Shown here piece after piece: positions 35,553-44,865 of a DNA stretch of 64,000 nucleotides. The notes under the pieces are model-generated. The model made no database searches and was not told the DNA's origin. It was given only the letters and a program-made list of their open reading frames with translations. Position numbers and translations under genes: made by a program. Where the stretch lies: the NCBI RefSeq assembly GCF_021202945.1, contig NZ_JAJOYR010000002.1, forward strand, positions 291,777-355,776, written 5' to 3'. Source of the stretch: Stenotrophomonas sp. SY1 (GTDB lineage Bacteria > Pseudomonadota > Gammaproteobacteria > Xanthomonadales > Xanthomonadaceae). Each line of letters starts with the position of its first letter. The stretch's first letter is position 1.

Positions 35553-36221
35553 ATGGCCGCCGTCGCATCCGATACCCGCCCCCCACCGGACTACGCCCAG
35601 CTGCGGCGTCAACAGCTCGAACTCGCCGCGCGGGTGGAGCTGGACGATGCCTTGGTTGGCCTGCCCGAGCGCATCGCCGGCATCGACACCGGCTTCGAGG
35701 ATGACGGCCGTGTCACGCGCTCGGCAGCGGTGCTGGTCGACGGCCGCAGCCTGCAACCGCTGCATTCCACCCTGGCGCGGCAGCCCACTGCCCTGCCCTA
35801 CATCCCCGGCCTGCTCAGCTTCCGCGAACTGCCGGCGGCACTGGATGCACTAGCGCAGCTACCGGAAGCACCGGCGCTGGTGATGGTGGACGGCCACGGC
35901 ATCGCCCATCCACGCGGGCTGGGCATTGCCGCGCATCTGGGGGTGCTGACCGGTCTGCCAAGCATCGGCGTGGGCAAGAGCCGGCTGGTCGGGGATTACG
36001 AAGAGCCCGGCCCGCAACGTGGCGACCACACGCCGTTGTTCCACAAGGGCAGACAGGTGGGCTGGGTACTGCGCAGCAAGCCGCGTTGCAAGCCGCTGTT
36101 TGTTTCACCGGGGCATCGTGTCTCGGTGCAGGCCTGCCTGCCGCTGGTGCTGGATTGCCTGGCCGGTTACCGGTTGCCGGAGCCGACACGGCTGGCGGAT
36201 CGGTTGGCGTCGCAGCGCTAG
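35553..36221 (+). CDS. nfi: Endonuclease V
   Basis: Cuts DNA (or RNA) next to deoxyinosine and other deaminated bases. 222 residues. Conserved blocks: GIDTGFED with the first catalytic Asp, [11 protein letters not shown] with the Glu, and [21 protein letters not shown] with the second Asp, followed by [10 protein letters not shown]. The start at 35553 gives the usual length. Divergent from gpmA, and 144 bases upstream of the pirin gene. Confidence 0.94.
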   Translation: MAAVASDTRPPPDYAQLRRQQLELAARVELDDALVGLPERIAGIDTGFEDDGRVTRSAAVLVDGRSLQPLHSTLARQPTALPYIPGLLSFRELPAALDALAQLPEAPALVMVDGHGIAHPRGLGIAAHLGVLTGLPSIGVGKSRLVGDYEEPGPQRGDHTPLFHKGRQVGWVLRSKPRCKPLFVSPGHRVSVQACLPLVLDCLAGYRLPEPTRLADRLASQR

Positions 36222-36365
36222 GCTTTGGCAAGCAGCAGCGTTACCCCAGCCCAAGCCTTCCGCCTTCCGCCTTCCGCCAAGAGAACAATCCGTTGCCGGC
36301 ACAGTCACAACCCAATCTCATCGACCGTGCCATCCTCCCGCGCAGCAACCAGCCAAGGAGTCACC

Positions 36366-37226
36366 ATGACCACCATCATCAGCCCGCGCGTACACGACCT
36401 TGGCGGATTCCAGGTCCGGCGTGCCGTGCCTTCCCTGCAAGCGCGCAGCGTCGGGCCGTTCGTGTTCGTGGACCACATGGGGCCGGCCATCTTCAGTCCC
36501 GGCCAGGGCATCGATGTACGCCCGCATCCGCATATCGGCCTGGCCACGGTGACCTTCCTGTGGGCCGGCCAGATCGGCCATCGCGACACGCTGGGCTCGG
36601 AACAGGTCATCCGCCCCGGCGATGTGAACTGGATGACCGCCGGGCGCGGCATCGCCCATTCCGAACGCACCCCGGCCGATTCGCGCGAACACGAGCAGGC
36701 GCTGCATGGCATGCAGACCTGGGTGGCATTGCCCAAGGAGCACGAGGAAACCGAACCGGCGTTCTTCCATTTCGCCGCTGACCAGCTGCCACAGCAGCGC
36801 CGCGACGGCGCCCTGCTGCGGGTGATCGCCGGCCGCGCGTATGGCGAGGAGTCGCCGGTAAAGGTGTTCGCAGACACCTTGAACGTTGCCATCGACCTGC
36901 AACCCGGCGCCGAACTCGACCTGGACACCGGCCATGTGCAGCGCGCGCTCTACATCCTGGAGGGCGAGGCCCAGCTCGACGGCACCGACGTGCCTGCCCA
37001 GCACCTGGTCATTCCCGAACCCGGCGCACGTGGCCGGCTGCGCGCCAAGACGCCGGTCAAGGCCATGCTGATGGGCGGCGAGCCGCTCGATGGCCCGCGC
37101 CATCTGTGGTGGAACTTCGTGTCCAGCTCCAAGGAGCGCATCGAACAGGCCAAGGACGACTGGCAGAACGGTCGCTTCGGTACCATCCCGGGCGATGACA
37201 AGGAGTTCATCCCGCTGCCCGGTTAA
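36366..37226 (+). CDS. Pirin family protein
   Basis: A 286-residue bicupin. The metal-binding N-terminal cupin shows RPHPHIGLATVTFLWAG (two His ligands) and AGRGIAHSER (third His), with the Glu in HEQALHGMQTW. The C-terminal cupin ends HLWWNFVSSSKERIEQAKDDW. Pirins include quercetinase-like dioxygenases and redox-linked regulators; the precise role is not readable. A strong aaggag ribosome-binding site lies seven bases before the ATG. Confidence 0.92.
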   Translation: MTTIISPRVHDLGGFQVRRAVPSLQARSVGPFVFVDHMGPAIFSPGQGIDVRPHPHIGLATVTFLWAGQIGHRDTLGSEQVIRPGDVNWMTAGRGIAHSERTPADSREHEQALHGMQTWVALPKEHEETEPAFFHFAADQLPQQRRDGALLRVIAGRAYGEESPVKVFADTLNVAIDLQPGAELDLDTGHVQRALYILEGEAQLDGTDVPAQHLVIPEPGARGRLRAKTPVKAMLMGGEPLDGPRHLWWNFVSSSKERIEQAKDDWQNGRFGTIPGDDKEFIPLPG

Positions 37227-37304
37227 CGTTTTAAAAACGCAAGCGAGATTGGGCTTCGCTATTTTTTCTTCCGCCCGTTCCGGGCCTTTTCTAGGGACAA
37301 CACG

Positions 37305-38024
37305 ATGAGCATGGGAAAGCGACTGACGGCCGAGTTTCTCGGCACCTTCTGGCTGGTGCTGGGCGGCTGCGGCAGCGCAGTGCTGGCAGCGAACTTCGGG
37401 GGTGATGGCAATCCGCTGGGCATCGGCTTTGTCGGTGTGGCACTGGCATTCGGCCTGACCGTGCTGACCGGCGCCTATGCGTTCGGCCATATCTCCGGTG
37501 CGCACTTCAATCCGGCGGTGAGCATCGGCCTGTGGGCCGGCGGCCGCTTCGCGGGCAAGGACCTGGTCCCGTACATCGTGGCGCAGGTGCTGGGCGGCAT
37601 TCTTGCCGGCTTCATCCTGCTGCAGATCGCCCAGGGCAACCCCAACTTCCTGATTGATGGCAGCCAAGCCGGTGCCTTCGCCAGCAATGGCTACGGCGCA
37701 CTGTCGCCCGGCGGCTATGCCGTGGCCGCCGCGTTCCTGTGCGAAGTGGTGCTGACCGCCATGTTCCTGGTGGTGATCATGGGCGCCACCCATGGCCGCG
37801 CACCGGCCGGCTTCGCGCCGATCGCCATCGGCCTGGCGCTGACCCTGATCCACCTGATCAGCATCCCGGTCACCAACACCTCGGTGAACCCGGCCCGCTC
37901 CACGGCCGTGGCAGTGTTTGCCGGCTCCGGCGCCTTGGGCCAGCTGTGGCTGTTCTGGGTTGCGCCGATCCTGGGCGCGCTGATCGGCGGCATCGCCTAC
38001 AAGTGGATCGGCAACGACAAGTAA
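37305..38024 (+). CDS. aqpZ: Aquaporin Z
   Basis: A 239-residue inner-membrane water channel with six helices and two NPA half-helices: [14 protein letters not shown] and [15 protein letters not shown]. The aromatic/arginine filter is consistent with a water-specific AqpZ (Arg after the second NPA, His in [11 protein letters not shown]). It is followed directly by a strong hairpin. Confidence 0.95.
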   Translation: MSMGKRLTAEFLGTFWLVLGGCGSAVLAANFGGDGNPLGIGFVGVALAFGLTVLTGAYAFGHISGAHFNPAVSIGLWAGGRFAGKDLVPYIVAQVLGGILAGFILLQIAQGNPNFLIDGSQAGAFASNGYGALSPGGYAVAAAFLCEVVLTAMFLVVIMGATHGRAPAGFAPIAIGLALTLIHLISIPVTNTSVNPARSTAVAVFAGSGALGQLWLFWVAPILGALIGGIAYKWIGNDK

Positions 38025-38044
38025 GCTTGCACCCGCACCTTCAG

Positions 38045-38070
38045 CCCCTCTCCCGGCACCGGGAGAGGGG
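38045..38070 (+). terminator. Repeat-derived hairpin after aqpZ
   Basis: A perfect 12-bp stem, cccctctcccgg/ccgggagagggg, with loop ca. It is a compact copy of the CT-rich repeat and sits where the aqpZ terminator is expected, though only ttg follows. Confidence 0.65.
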
Positions 38071-38285
38071 TTGATCGACAACAGCTGCCGGCCCGCCAGG
38101 CGGATCTGCGGCCAAGTACTTTGCAAGTGATGTGGACTTTGTAATACCGTCAGTACCGGCTGGACGCGCATGGGGATGCGCAGACAGGGCAAGGGGAAAC
38201 GCCTGCCGGCCACGCAAAGCCTTCAGAACCATCCGAGCCACTTCCATCGTGCCGCCTGCGGCCGGTGTTTTATGGGGAATGCGAA

Positions 38286-38750
38286 GTGAAGACTGTCCGT
38301 ACCGTTTCTGCCGCGTTGTTGCTTGCGGCCTGCTCCCAAGTGTCGGCCCAGACCGCCGAGCAATGTCCGTCGCTGCCGGCCGCCAGCGGTCTGCACTGGG
38401 AACAACAGGCCCAGAACGATTTCATCGTGTGCAAGGCCACCACCGGCGATGGCCGCGCAGTGTTGAACCTGATGCTGACCTCGCGCGACCCGGACCTGCT
38501 GCTGAACCGCGCACTGCGTGCGGAGAAAGGCGCTTTCGCTGGCGAGTCGTTGCATTGGTACAAGCTGGACATGGGCGGGCGCGAACTGCCGGGACTCGAG
38601 TCGCGACGCATCACCTCGGTCAAGCTGGACAAGAACCGCTTCGCGCAGATCTGGATTGATGCAGGCGATGTCGGCGAGCTGGGCACCCTGCAGAACCTGA
38701 CCCAGACCTTGAACCTCAACCCGTCAGCGTTGGCTGGTGGAGATCATTGA
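38286..38750 (+). CDS. Hypothetical exported protein
   Basis: A 154-residue protein with an N-terminal export signal (KTVRTVSAALLLAACSQVSAQ). The AAC could serve as a lipobox or the cleavage could be after AQ. I do not recognise the mature part; it has two cysteines (EQCPSL, IVCKATT) that could form a disulfide and a repetitive leucine/asparagine end (QTLNLNPSALAGG). The start is taken as GTG at 38286, with ggggaa seven bases ahead; an in-frame GTG seven codons earlier would interrupt the signal peptide with charged residues. Confidence 0.6.
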   Translation: MKTVRTVSAALLLAACSQVSAQTAEQCPSLPAASGLHWEQQAQNDFIVCKATTGDGRAVLNLMLTSRDPDLLLNRALRAEKGAFAGESLHWYKLDMGGRELPGLESRRITSVKLDKNRFAQIWIDAGDVGELGTLQNLTQTLNLNPSALAGGDH

Positions 38751-39205
38751 GGCAGTAATGGGTGCGGCAGCGTAGGACCTGAGGAGCGGCAGCAGCCGGC
38801 GTACTGCCCTGCACGCTCCATCGCTGCGTCCAGGCACGACCTCGGCAGCGGCCTTCGCTCCCACCATGCGCCGCTGCATTCACTGCTGAACTCCAGAGCC
38901 GGCCAGTTGCATGCCGGCCAACGACCAACGGCTGGGTGGGGCCGATGGCAACAGGGAGCTGCTCGCGCGCAGTACCGATAAACCCGGCACATCGACATGG
39001 GCAGGGCCCGCCTGGCTGCTGGTCAAATAATTACCAATGAAACCAGTTGTCGCCACGCGCGTGTCGACAACGTCGGACGTGCCTGGCAGTCAGACGTCTC
39101 CCTCCATGCCCTAAGACCAAAGTCGCACGCGATTCACAAGGCGTACACGTTGACCCCTGCCGTGCATGGGTAGAACCTTGGCCCATCTCCCCGTGAGGCG
39201 ACTCG
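38751..39205. other. Gene-free leader region of cstA
   Basis: 455 bases without a credible reading frame on either strand. The one strong structure is the 26-base palindrome at 39046-39071, annotated separately. AT-richer bases (ggtcaaataattaccaatg) lie just before it and may contain a promoter. Confidence 0.5.
39046..39071. promoter_or_regulatory. 26-base near-perfect palindrome upstream of cstA
   Basis: The arms start gttgtcg and end cgacaac around the centre cacgcgcgtg. Only one position pair (8 and 19) breaks symmetry. It lies 134 bases upstream of the cstA ATG, beside an AT-rich segment, as expected for a dimeric regulator's binding site. It could also form a hairpin in RNA. Confidence 0.55.
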
Positions 39206-41272
39206 ATGAAAGGTTTTTCCAAAGCTGGCTGGGCGTTGCTGTCCCTGATCGGCGCATTCTGCCTGGGCGTGGTGGCACTACGCCGCGGCGAGCACATCAA
39301 TGCGTTGTGGATCGTGGTTGCGGCCGTCTCGCTGTATCTCGTGGCCTTCCGTTACTACGGCCTGTTCGTCGCCAACAAGGTGCTGGGCGTTGATCCCACC
39401 CGCGCCACCCCGGCCATCATCAACAACGATGGCCTGGACTACGTACCCACCAACAAGCACGTCCTGTTCGGCCACCACTTCGCCGCCATCGCCGGTGCCG
39501 GCCCACTGGTTGGCCCGGTGCTGGCTGCGCAGATGGGCTACCTGCCCGGCACGTTGTGGCTGATTGCCGGCGTGGTGCTGGCCGGCGCGGTGCAGGATTT
39601 CATGATCCTGTTCATTTCAAGCCGTCGCAACGGCCGTTCGCTGGGCGACCTGGTGCGCGAGGAAATGGGCCCGGTGCCCGGCACCATCGCGTTGTTCGGT
39701 GTCTTCATGATCATGATCATCATCCTCGCGGTGCTGGCGATGATCGTGGTGAAGGCATTGGAAGGCAGCCCGTGGGGCATGTTCACCGTCATCGCGACGA
39801 TGCCCATCGCCATCCTGATGGGCGTCTACATGCGCTACATCCGCCCCGGCAAGATCGGCGAGATCTCCGTGGTTGGCCTGGTGCTTCTGATCAGCGCCAT
39901 CTGGTACGGCGGCAAGGTCGCCGCCGATCCGGTGCTGGGCCCGATGTTCACCTTCACCGGCGTGCAGATCACCTGGATGCTGATCGGCTACGGCTTCGTC
40001 GCCGCCGTGTTGCCGGTGTGGTTGCTGCTCGCCCCGCGTGACTACCTGTCCACCTTCCTCAAGATCGGCACCATCGTCGGCCTGGCGATCGGCATCCTGA
40101 TCGTGATGCCGGAACTGAAGATGCCGGCGCTGACCCAGTTCACCGACGGCACCGGCCCGGTGTGGAAGGGCAGCATGTTCCCGTTCCTGTTCATCACCAT
40201 CGCCTGCGGTGCAGTGTCCGGCTTCCACGCGCTGATCAGCTCGGGCACCACCCCCAAGCTGCTGGCCAATGAAGGCCACGCCGCCTATATCGGTTACGGC
40301 GGCATGCTGATGGAGTCGTTCGTGGCGATCATGGCCATGGTGGCTGCCTCGATCATCGAGCCGGGCATCTACTTCGCCATGAACAGCCCGGCTGCGGTGA
40401 TCGGCACCGACGTCGTCCACGCCGCGCAGGTGGTGAGCAACTGGGGCTTTGCAATCACTCCGGAACAGCTCACCGCTACCGCCACCGAAATCGGCGAGCA
40501 TTCCATCCTCTCGCGTGCCGGTGGCGCGCCGACGTTGGCCGTGGGCATCGCGCAGATCCTGCACGCGGTGTTGCCGGGCGAAGGCATGATGGCGTTCTGG
40601 TACCACTTCGCGATCCTGTTCGAAGCGTTGTTCATCCTCACCGCCGTCGATGCCGGTACCCGTTCGGGCCGCTTCATGCTGCAGGACCTGCTGGGCAACT
40701 TCGTGCCGGCACTGCGCCGCACCGATTCATGGGTGGCCAGCTTCATCGCTACCGGTGGCTGCGTCGCGCTGTGGGGCTACTTCCTGTACCAGGGCGTGAC
40801 CGATCCGCTGGGCGGCATCAACATGCTGTGGCCGCTGTTCGGTATCGCCAACCAGATGCTGGCCGGCGTGGCCCTGCTGCTGTGCACCGTGGTGCTGTTC
40901 AAGCTGAAGAAGGACAAGTACGCCTGGGTGCCGTTGATCCCGGCGATCTGGCTGCTGATCTGCACCACCGCCGCTGGCTTCATCAAGATCTTCTCCGACG
41001 AGCCGAGCGTCGGCTTCCTGGCCCAGGCGCACAAGTACCGCGACGCCATCGCCGGCGGCAACCTGCTGCCGCCGTCCAAGAGCTTCGACCAGATGCAGCA
41101 GGTAATGGTGAACAACTACATCAATGCCGGCCTCACCGTGCTGTTCCTGTTCGTGGTGTTCGCGGTGCTGGTGTATTCGGTCAAGACCATCATCGCGGCG
41201 CGTCGCTCGCCGGTCCGCACCGACCACGAGACGCCGTACATCGCGCTCAAGCCGCACGAGATGGACGTGTAA
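39206..41272 (+). CDS. cstA: Carbon starvation protein CstA
   Basis: A 688-residue integral membrane protein of the CstA family, which imports pyruvate or peptides during carbon limitation. Many membrane helices; family blocks NDGLDYVPTNKHVLFGHHFAAIAGAGPLVGP (His pair) and GTTPKLLANE are present. The stop codon shares one base with the start of the small ybdD gene, a pairing conserved across proteobacteria. The long leader with a palindrome suggests tight regulation. Confidence 0.96.
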   Translation: MKGFSKAGWALLSLIGAFCLGVVALRRGEHINALWIVVAAVSLYLVAFRYYGLFVANKVLGVDPTRATPAIINNDGLDYVPTNKHVLFGHHFAAIAGAGPLVGPVLAAQMGYLPGTLWLIAGVVLAGAVQDFMILFISSRRNGRSLGDLVREEMGPVPGTIALFGVFMIMIIILAVLAMIVVKALEGSPWGMFTVIATMPIAILMGVYMRYIRPGKIGEISVVGLVLLISAIWYGGKVAADPVLGPMFTFTGVQITWMLIGYGFVAAVLPVWLLLAPRDYLSTFLKIGTIVGLAIGILIVMPELKMPALTQFTDGTGPVWKGSMFPFLFITIACGAVSGFHALISSGTTPKLLANEGHAAYIGYGGMLMESFVAIMAMVAASIIEPGIYFAMNSPAAVIGTDVVHAAQVVSNWGFAITPEQLTATATEIGEHSILSRAGGAPTLAVGIAQILHAVLPGEGMMAFWYHFAILFEALFILTAVDAGTRSGRFMLQDLLGNFVPALRRTDSWVASFIATGGCVALWGYFLYQGVTDPLGGINMLWPLFGIANQMLAGVALLLCTVVLFKLKKDKYAWVPLIPAIWLLICTTAAGFIKIFSDEPSVGFLAQAHKYRDAIAGGNLLPPSKSFDQMQQVMVNNYINAGLTVLFLFVVFAVLVYSVKTIIAARRSPVRTDHETPYIALKPHEMDV

Positions 41273-41496
41273 TGGGTACCGAACTGGTCCCCGTCGGTCA
41301 GTACCAGACCTTCCGCCGTACCTGGCGGCGGCTGGTGCAGACCGCGCGCCTGTGCTGCGGGGTGCCGGATTACGACAACTACGTCCGGCACATGCAGGAG
41401 AAACATCCGGATCGTGAGGTCATGGATTACAAGACCTTCTTCCGCGAACGCCAGGAAGCTCGGTTCGGCAACCGGGGCGGTTTCCGCTGTTGTTGA
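41272..41496 (+). CDS. ybdD: YbdD/YjiX family small protein
   Basis: A 74-residue protein of the DUF466 (YbdD/YjiX) family. Signature GVPDYDNYVRHMQEKHPDREVMDYKTFFRERQEARFG; cysteines CC near residues 29-30 and at the C terminus. It overlaps the cstA stop by one base (taATG). Homologues are needed for CstA/BtsT transport activity. Confidence 0.92.
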   Translation: MGTELVPVGQYQTFRRTWRRLVQTARLCCGVPDYDNYVRHMQEKHPDREVMDYKTFFRERQEARFGNRGGFRCC

Positions 41497-41524
41497 GCCG
41501 GATACGTTGAGGCAATGAAAAATG

Positions 41525-41555
41525 AAAAAGGCGGGGCCAGTGGCCCCGCCTTTTT
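41525..41555. terminator. Strong terminator after cstA-ybdD
   Basis: A perfect 15-bp stem, aaaaaggcggggcca/tggccccgccttttt, with a one-base loop. Confidence 0.93.
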
Positions 41556-41575
41556 CGTTTGCATGATCGGCTTTT

Positions 41576-41673
41576 GCAGGAGCTGCGTAAGCCGCGAAAC
41601 CGATGGGCCATCGGTTTGCAGGAAGGCCCCGCAACTTCTCGATCAGTGGCTTCGCGGCAGAGGCCGCTCCTAC
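41576..41673. repeat. Inverted pair of GTAG REPs
   Basis: gcaggagctgcgtaagccgc at 41576 is mirrored by cttcgcggcagaggccgctc at 41650-41669 (element ends in ctac at 41673). It lies between the cstA terminator and the DUF819 gene. Confidence 0.75.
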
Positions 41674-41695
41674 AGAGATGCCGACCTGTAGCCGA

Positions 41696-42946
41696 TCAGG
41701 CCCCGGCCATCCACTTCAGCATCAGGCCGGTCATGTAGGCGATCACGGTGCCGGTGGCGTAACCCACCGTGCCGAGCAGCACGCCCACCGGTGCCAACGT
41801 CGGATGGAACGCGGCGGCCACCACGGGTGCCGATGCAGCCGCGCCGATGTTGCCCTGCGAACCAATGGCAAAGAAGAACAGCGGCGTGCGCAGCATGCGG
41901 CTTACCACGTACAGCAGCCCGATATGCACGCCCATCCAGATCGCGCCCAACGCGAACAGCCACGGCCGCTCCAGCAGCGCCAGCAGGTCCATCTGCATGC
42001 CGATGCAGGCGATCAGGAAATACAGGAACAACGTGCCGATCTTCGACGCGCCCGCCGCTTCCAGATTGCGCGCCCGGGTAAAGCTCAACAGCAACCCGGC
42101 AAGCGTGGACAGCATCACCACCCACACGAACGAAGAGTTCAACGAAGCCTTGGCAGCCCAGCTAACGTTGTCACCGAACCACGCTGCCAAGGGCACTGCC
42201 AATGCGTGCGCCAGCCCAACCACGCCCAGGCCGACGCCGACGATCACCATCAGATCGGTCAGGCTCGGATTGCGCGCACTCTTGGCTTCGTACTCGGCGA
42301 TGCGACGCTTCATGTCGTCGATGGCCGAGGTATCGGCGCCGCTGCGGGCATCGATGATCTGCGAACGCCCGGCCAGCCACAGCAGCACCGCCATCCACAG
42401 GCTGGCGCAGGCCACATCGACCACCGCGAACTGGCCGAAGGTGGTGGCATCGACGTTGAAGGTTTCGCGCATGGCGGCCATGTTGGCGCCGCCGCCGATC
42501 CAGCTGCCCGCCAATGCGGCCATGCCGGCCCAGGTGTCGCCGGCAACGGTTTCCGGGTGGATCAGCTTCATCACCTGGAAGGACACCGCCGCACCGAGCA
42601 CGATGCCCACCGTGCCGGTGACGAACATGATCAGCAGCTTCGGCCCGAGACGGGCGATGCCCTTCAGATCAATGGATAGCGTCAGCAGCACCAAAGCGGC
42701 CGGCAGCAGCACGTCACGGGCGATCGGGTTGTAGAGCTTGGTGCCGTGGCCGTCGATCAGGCCGGTGGTGTTGTAGATGGCCGGAATGAAGTAGCACAGC
42801 AGCAGCGCTGGCACCCAGGTGAAAACCTTTTTCCAGAACGGGGTTGGCCCGCTGGCCAACCAGAAGATCAATGCCAGTGTCGCGGCGATCAGGCCAAGGC
42901 CGACGATGTCATTGGTGATCAGAGCGGTGTTGCTTTCGGTCGGCAT
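41696..42946 (-). CDS. DUF819 family membrane protein (first copy)
   Basis: A 416-residue YjcL-like integral membrane protein with about ten to twelve hydrophobic segments. Conserved pieces: LLLCYFIPAIYNTTGLI, LLTLSIDLKGIARLG, AALAGSWIGGGANMAAM. Function of the family is unknown; transport is assumed from topology. It is a close paralogue of the next gene upstream, aligning along its whole length. A terminator-like hairpin stands 22 bases before its start codon. Confidence 0.88.
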   Translation of the reverse strand: MPTESNTALITNDIVGLGLIAATLALIFWLASGPTPFWKKVFTWVPALLLCYFIPAIYNTTGLIDGHGTKLYNPIARDVLLPAALVLLTLSIDLKGIARLGPKLLIMFVTGTVGIVLGAAVSFQVMKLIHPETVAGDTWAGMAALAGSWIGGGANMAAMRETFNVDATTFGQFAVVDVACASLWMAVLLWLAGRSQIIDARSGADTSAIDDMKRRIAEYEAKSARNPSLTDLMVIVGVGLGVVGLAHALAVPLAAWFGDNVSWAAKASLNSSFVWVVMLSTLAGLLLSFTRARNLEAAGASKIGTLFLYFLIACIGMQMDLLALLERPWLFALGAIWMGVHIGLLYVVSRMLRTPLFFFAIGSQGNIGAAASAPVVAAAFHPTLAPVGVLLGTVGYATGTVIAYMTGLMLKWMAGA

Positions 42947-42968
42947 AGCCAGTTCCTGTCGATCGAAG

Positions 42969-42999
42969 AAAAAAAAACGCCACGTTGGTGACGTGGCGT
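42969..42999 (-). terminator. Terminator or attenuator ahead of the first DUF819 copy
   Basis: A perfect 9-bp stem, acgccacgt/acgtggcgt, with five-base loop and, on the minus strand, a run of nine T. It ends only 22 bases before the ATG of the downstream DUF819 gene. It may simply end the upstream DUF819 transcript, or act as an attenuator for the second gene. Confidence 0.75.
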
Positions 43000-43100
43000 C
43001 GAGTGGCGAAGCCTAGCATGCCGGTGCGGGTGGCAGGTCGTTTTGGCGGATTGGGTTTACCTGATCGAGCCTGCGGAGGATGCATGCGCGGTGCGCATTC

Positions 43101-43222
43101 CCCCTCTCCCCAACCCCTCTCCCGCCAGGGGAGAGGGACTTAGGTAGCAGCGCGCTGGAAGATCATCCGCAACTGCAAGCTTCAACGCCCCTCTCCGTTT
43201 ACGGGGCTCCGCGGGCTGGGAG
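43101..43222. repeat. Two CT-rich dispersed repeats between the DUF819 genes
   Basis: Copy one (43101-43137) has cccctctccccaacccctc then cccgccaggggagaggg. Copy two (43188-43222) is a degenerate cccctctccgtttacgggg followed by gcgggctgggag. They fill most of the 310-base gap; no gene is present there. Confidence 0.75.
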
Positions 43223-43256
43223 AAGCACCAGGCACCAAGCTCCCCTCCCGGGAACC

Positions 43257-44510
43257 TCAACCCGCCCCAGCCATCGCCCGCAATGCGATACCGACGACGT
43301 AAGCCGCACCGGTTCCCACCGCATAACCCAGCGTACCCAGCAGCACGCCCACCGGCGCCAAGGCCGGATGGAAGGCCGTGGCGAGTACCGGGGCCGAAGC
43401 CGGGCCACCGATATTGCTCTGCGAGGCAATGGCGAAATAGAAGAACGGCACGCGCAGCAGCTTGCCGACAAACCACAGCAGCACGATATGCACGCCAATC
43501 CAGATCACGCCCAGCGCGAACAACCAGGGCTTCTCCAGCAACGCCAGTAGATCCATCTGCATGCCGATGCAGGCGATCAGGAAGTACAGGAACATCGAGC
43601 CCCACTTTGATGCGCCCACACCTTCCAAGCTGCGCGCGCGGGTGAAGCTCAGGCCCAGGCCGATGAAGGTGGCCAGCAACACCACCCACACGAACGGCTT
43701 GTCCAGGCTGACCGACGAGGACCAACTGAAGTTGGCACCAAACCAGGCCGACAACGGGCCGGCCAAACCATGTGCCAATGCAACCGTACCGAAGGCCACG
43801 CCGCCCATCACCATCAGATCACCCAGCGCAGGGATCCGTGCATGCTGGGCCTGGTAGCTGGCCACGCGGTCGCGCAGTTCGTCCAGCGCCGTGGTGTCGG
43901 CACCGCTGTGCTTGTCCAACGCAGGTGCGCGCGAAGCGAAGAAGATCAGCACCGCCATCCACACGTAGCCCACGCCGACATCGACCACCGCGAACTGGCC
44001 GAACGTGGTGGCATCGACCTCGAAGATTTCCTTCATCGCCAGCATGTTCGCGCCGCCGCCGATCCAACTGCCGGCCAAGGCAGCCATGCCGCCCCAGGTA
44101 TTGCCGGCCACCGTTTCCGGATGGAACCAGGACATCACCTGGAACGCCACCAGCGCGCCGAGCATGATGCTCAGCACCGCCGCCACGTACATGGCCAGCA
44201 TCTTCCAGCCCAGGCCGATGATGCCTTTCAGGTCGATGGACAGCGTCAGCAGCACCAGCGCGGCGGGCAGGAACACGTCGCGGGCGATCGGGTTGTAGAG
44301 CTTGGTGGTTTCACCATCGATCAGGCCGACAGTGTTGTAGACGCCGGGAATGAAGTAGCACAGCAGCAGTGCCGGCACGAAGCTGTAGAACTTCTTCAGC
44401 AGCGGATTGCTGCTGCCCGATGTCCAGAAAATAACGCCCAGCGTGGCGGCGATCAGGCCGAACACGATGATGTCATTGCTGATGAGTGCGCCTGTGGCGG
44501 CTGCCATCAT
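43257..44510 (-). CDS. DUF819 family membrane protein (second copy)
   Basis: 417 residues, highly similar to the adjacent copy: LLLCYFIPGVYNTVGLI, LTLSIDLKGIIGLGWKML, AALAGSWIGGGANMLAMKE and FLYFLIACIGMQMDLLALLEKPWL recur almost unchanged. Clearly a tandem duplication that has had time to diverge. About eleven membrane segments, no known function. Two ATG codons in a row (44510, 44507) are possible starts. Confidence 0.88.
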   Translation of the reverse strand: MMAAATGALISNDIIVFGLIAATLGVIFWTSGSSNPLLKKFYSFVPALLLCYFIPGVYNTVGLIDGETTKLYNPIARDVFLPAALVLLTLSIDLKGIIGLGWKMLAMYVAAVLSIMLGALVAFQVMSWFHPETVAGNTWGGMAALAGSWIGGGANMLAMKEIFEVDATTFGQFAVVDVGVGYVWMAVLIFFASRAPALDKHSGADTTALDELRDRVASYQAQHARIPALGDLMVMGGVAFGTVALAHGLAGPLSAWFGANFSWSSSVSLDKPFVWVVLLATFIGLGLSFTRARSLEGVGASKWGSMFLYFLIACIGMQMDLLALLEKPWLFALGVIWIGVHIVLLWFVGKLLRVPFFYFAIASQSNIGGPASAPVLATAFHPALAPVGVLLGTLGYAVGTGAAYVVGIALRAMAGAG

Positions 44511-44547
44511 CGTCTATCCCCTTGATGCTTGAGTGCTGAAAAGCCTG

Positions 44548-44697
44548 CCCTCACCCCAACCCCTCTCCCGCAGGCGGGAGAGGGGCTTTTGAGATTGCAG
44601 TCATCTTGATTGCTTCATCCCCAGGCGTGCAGGAGAAGGGCTTTTGAGATTACGGCCATCTTGATCACTCCCTTCTCCCGCGAGCGGGGTGAGGGCT
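44548..44697. repeat. Duplicated CT-rich repeat units
   Basis: Two repeats (from 44548 and from about 44669) flank a duplicated 30-base segment reading gggcttttgagatt...catcttgat (44584-44613 and 44637-44664). The rest of 44511-44865 contains gccgaacgaccagcgcgctg and gtgcccgaagggcggatgag, motifs also seen in the mfd insertion. No gene. Confidence 0.65.
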
Positions 44698-44829
44698 TGT
44701 TGCTTACGAGCCATTGGTTCGTACAAGGCCGAACGACCAGCGCGCTGCGCTGGGCAGGGGCGCGGAGCGAGGTGCCCGAAGGGCGGATGAGGGGAGCTTT
44801 CGCTCTATCCAACCACCGCCAACAGACAG

Positions 44830-44858
44830 AAAAAGAGGGCATGCCAACGCATGCCCTC
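44830..44858 (-). terminator. Terminator of the S9 peptidase gene
   Basis: A perfect 10-bp stem, gagggcatgc/gcatgccctc, with loop caac; on the minus strand followed by ttttt. It lies eight bases beyond the stop codon. Confidence 0.88.
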
Positions 44859-44865
44859 GCTTCCA

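Noticed and set aside
36318-38213. A 631-codon open frame antisense to the pirin and aqpZ genes
   Set aside because: It spans two separate well-supported genes on the other strand and the translation has no family pattern.
38751-39205. A small gene on either strand upstream of cstA
   Set aside because: Candidate frames of 70-90 codons are Arg/Cys-rich without a ribosome-binding site and overlap the palindrome.
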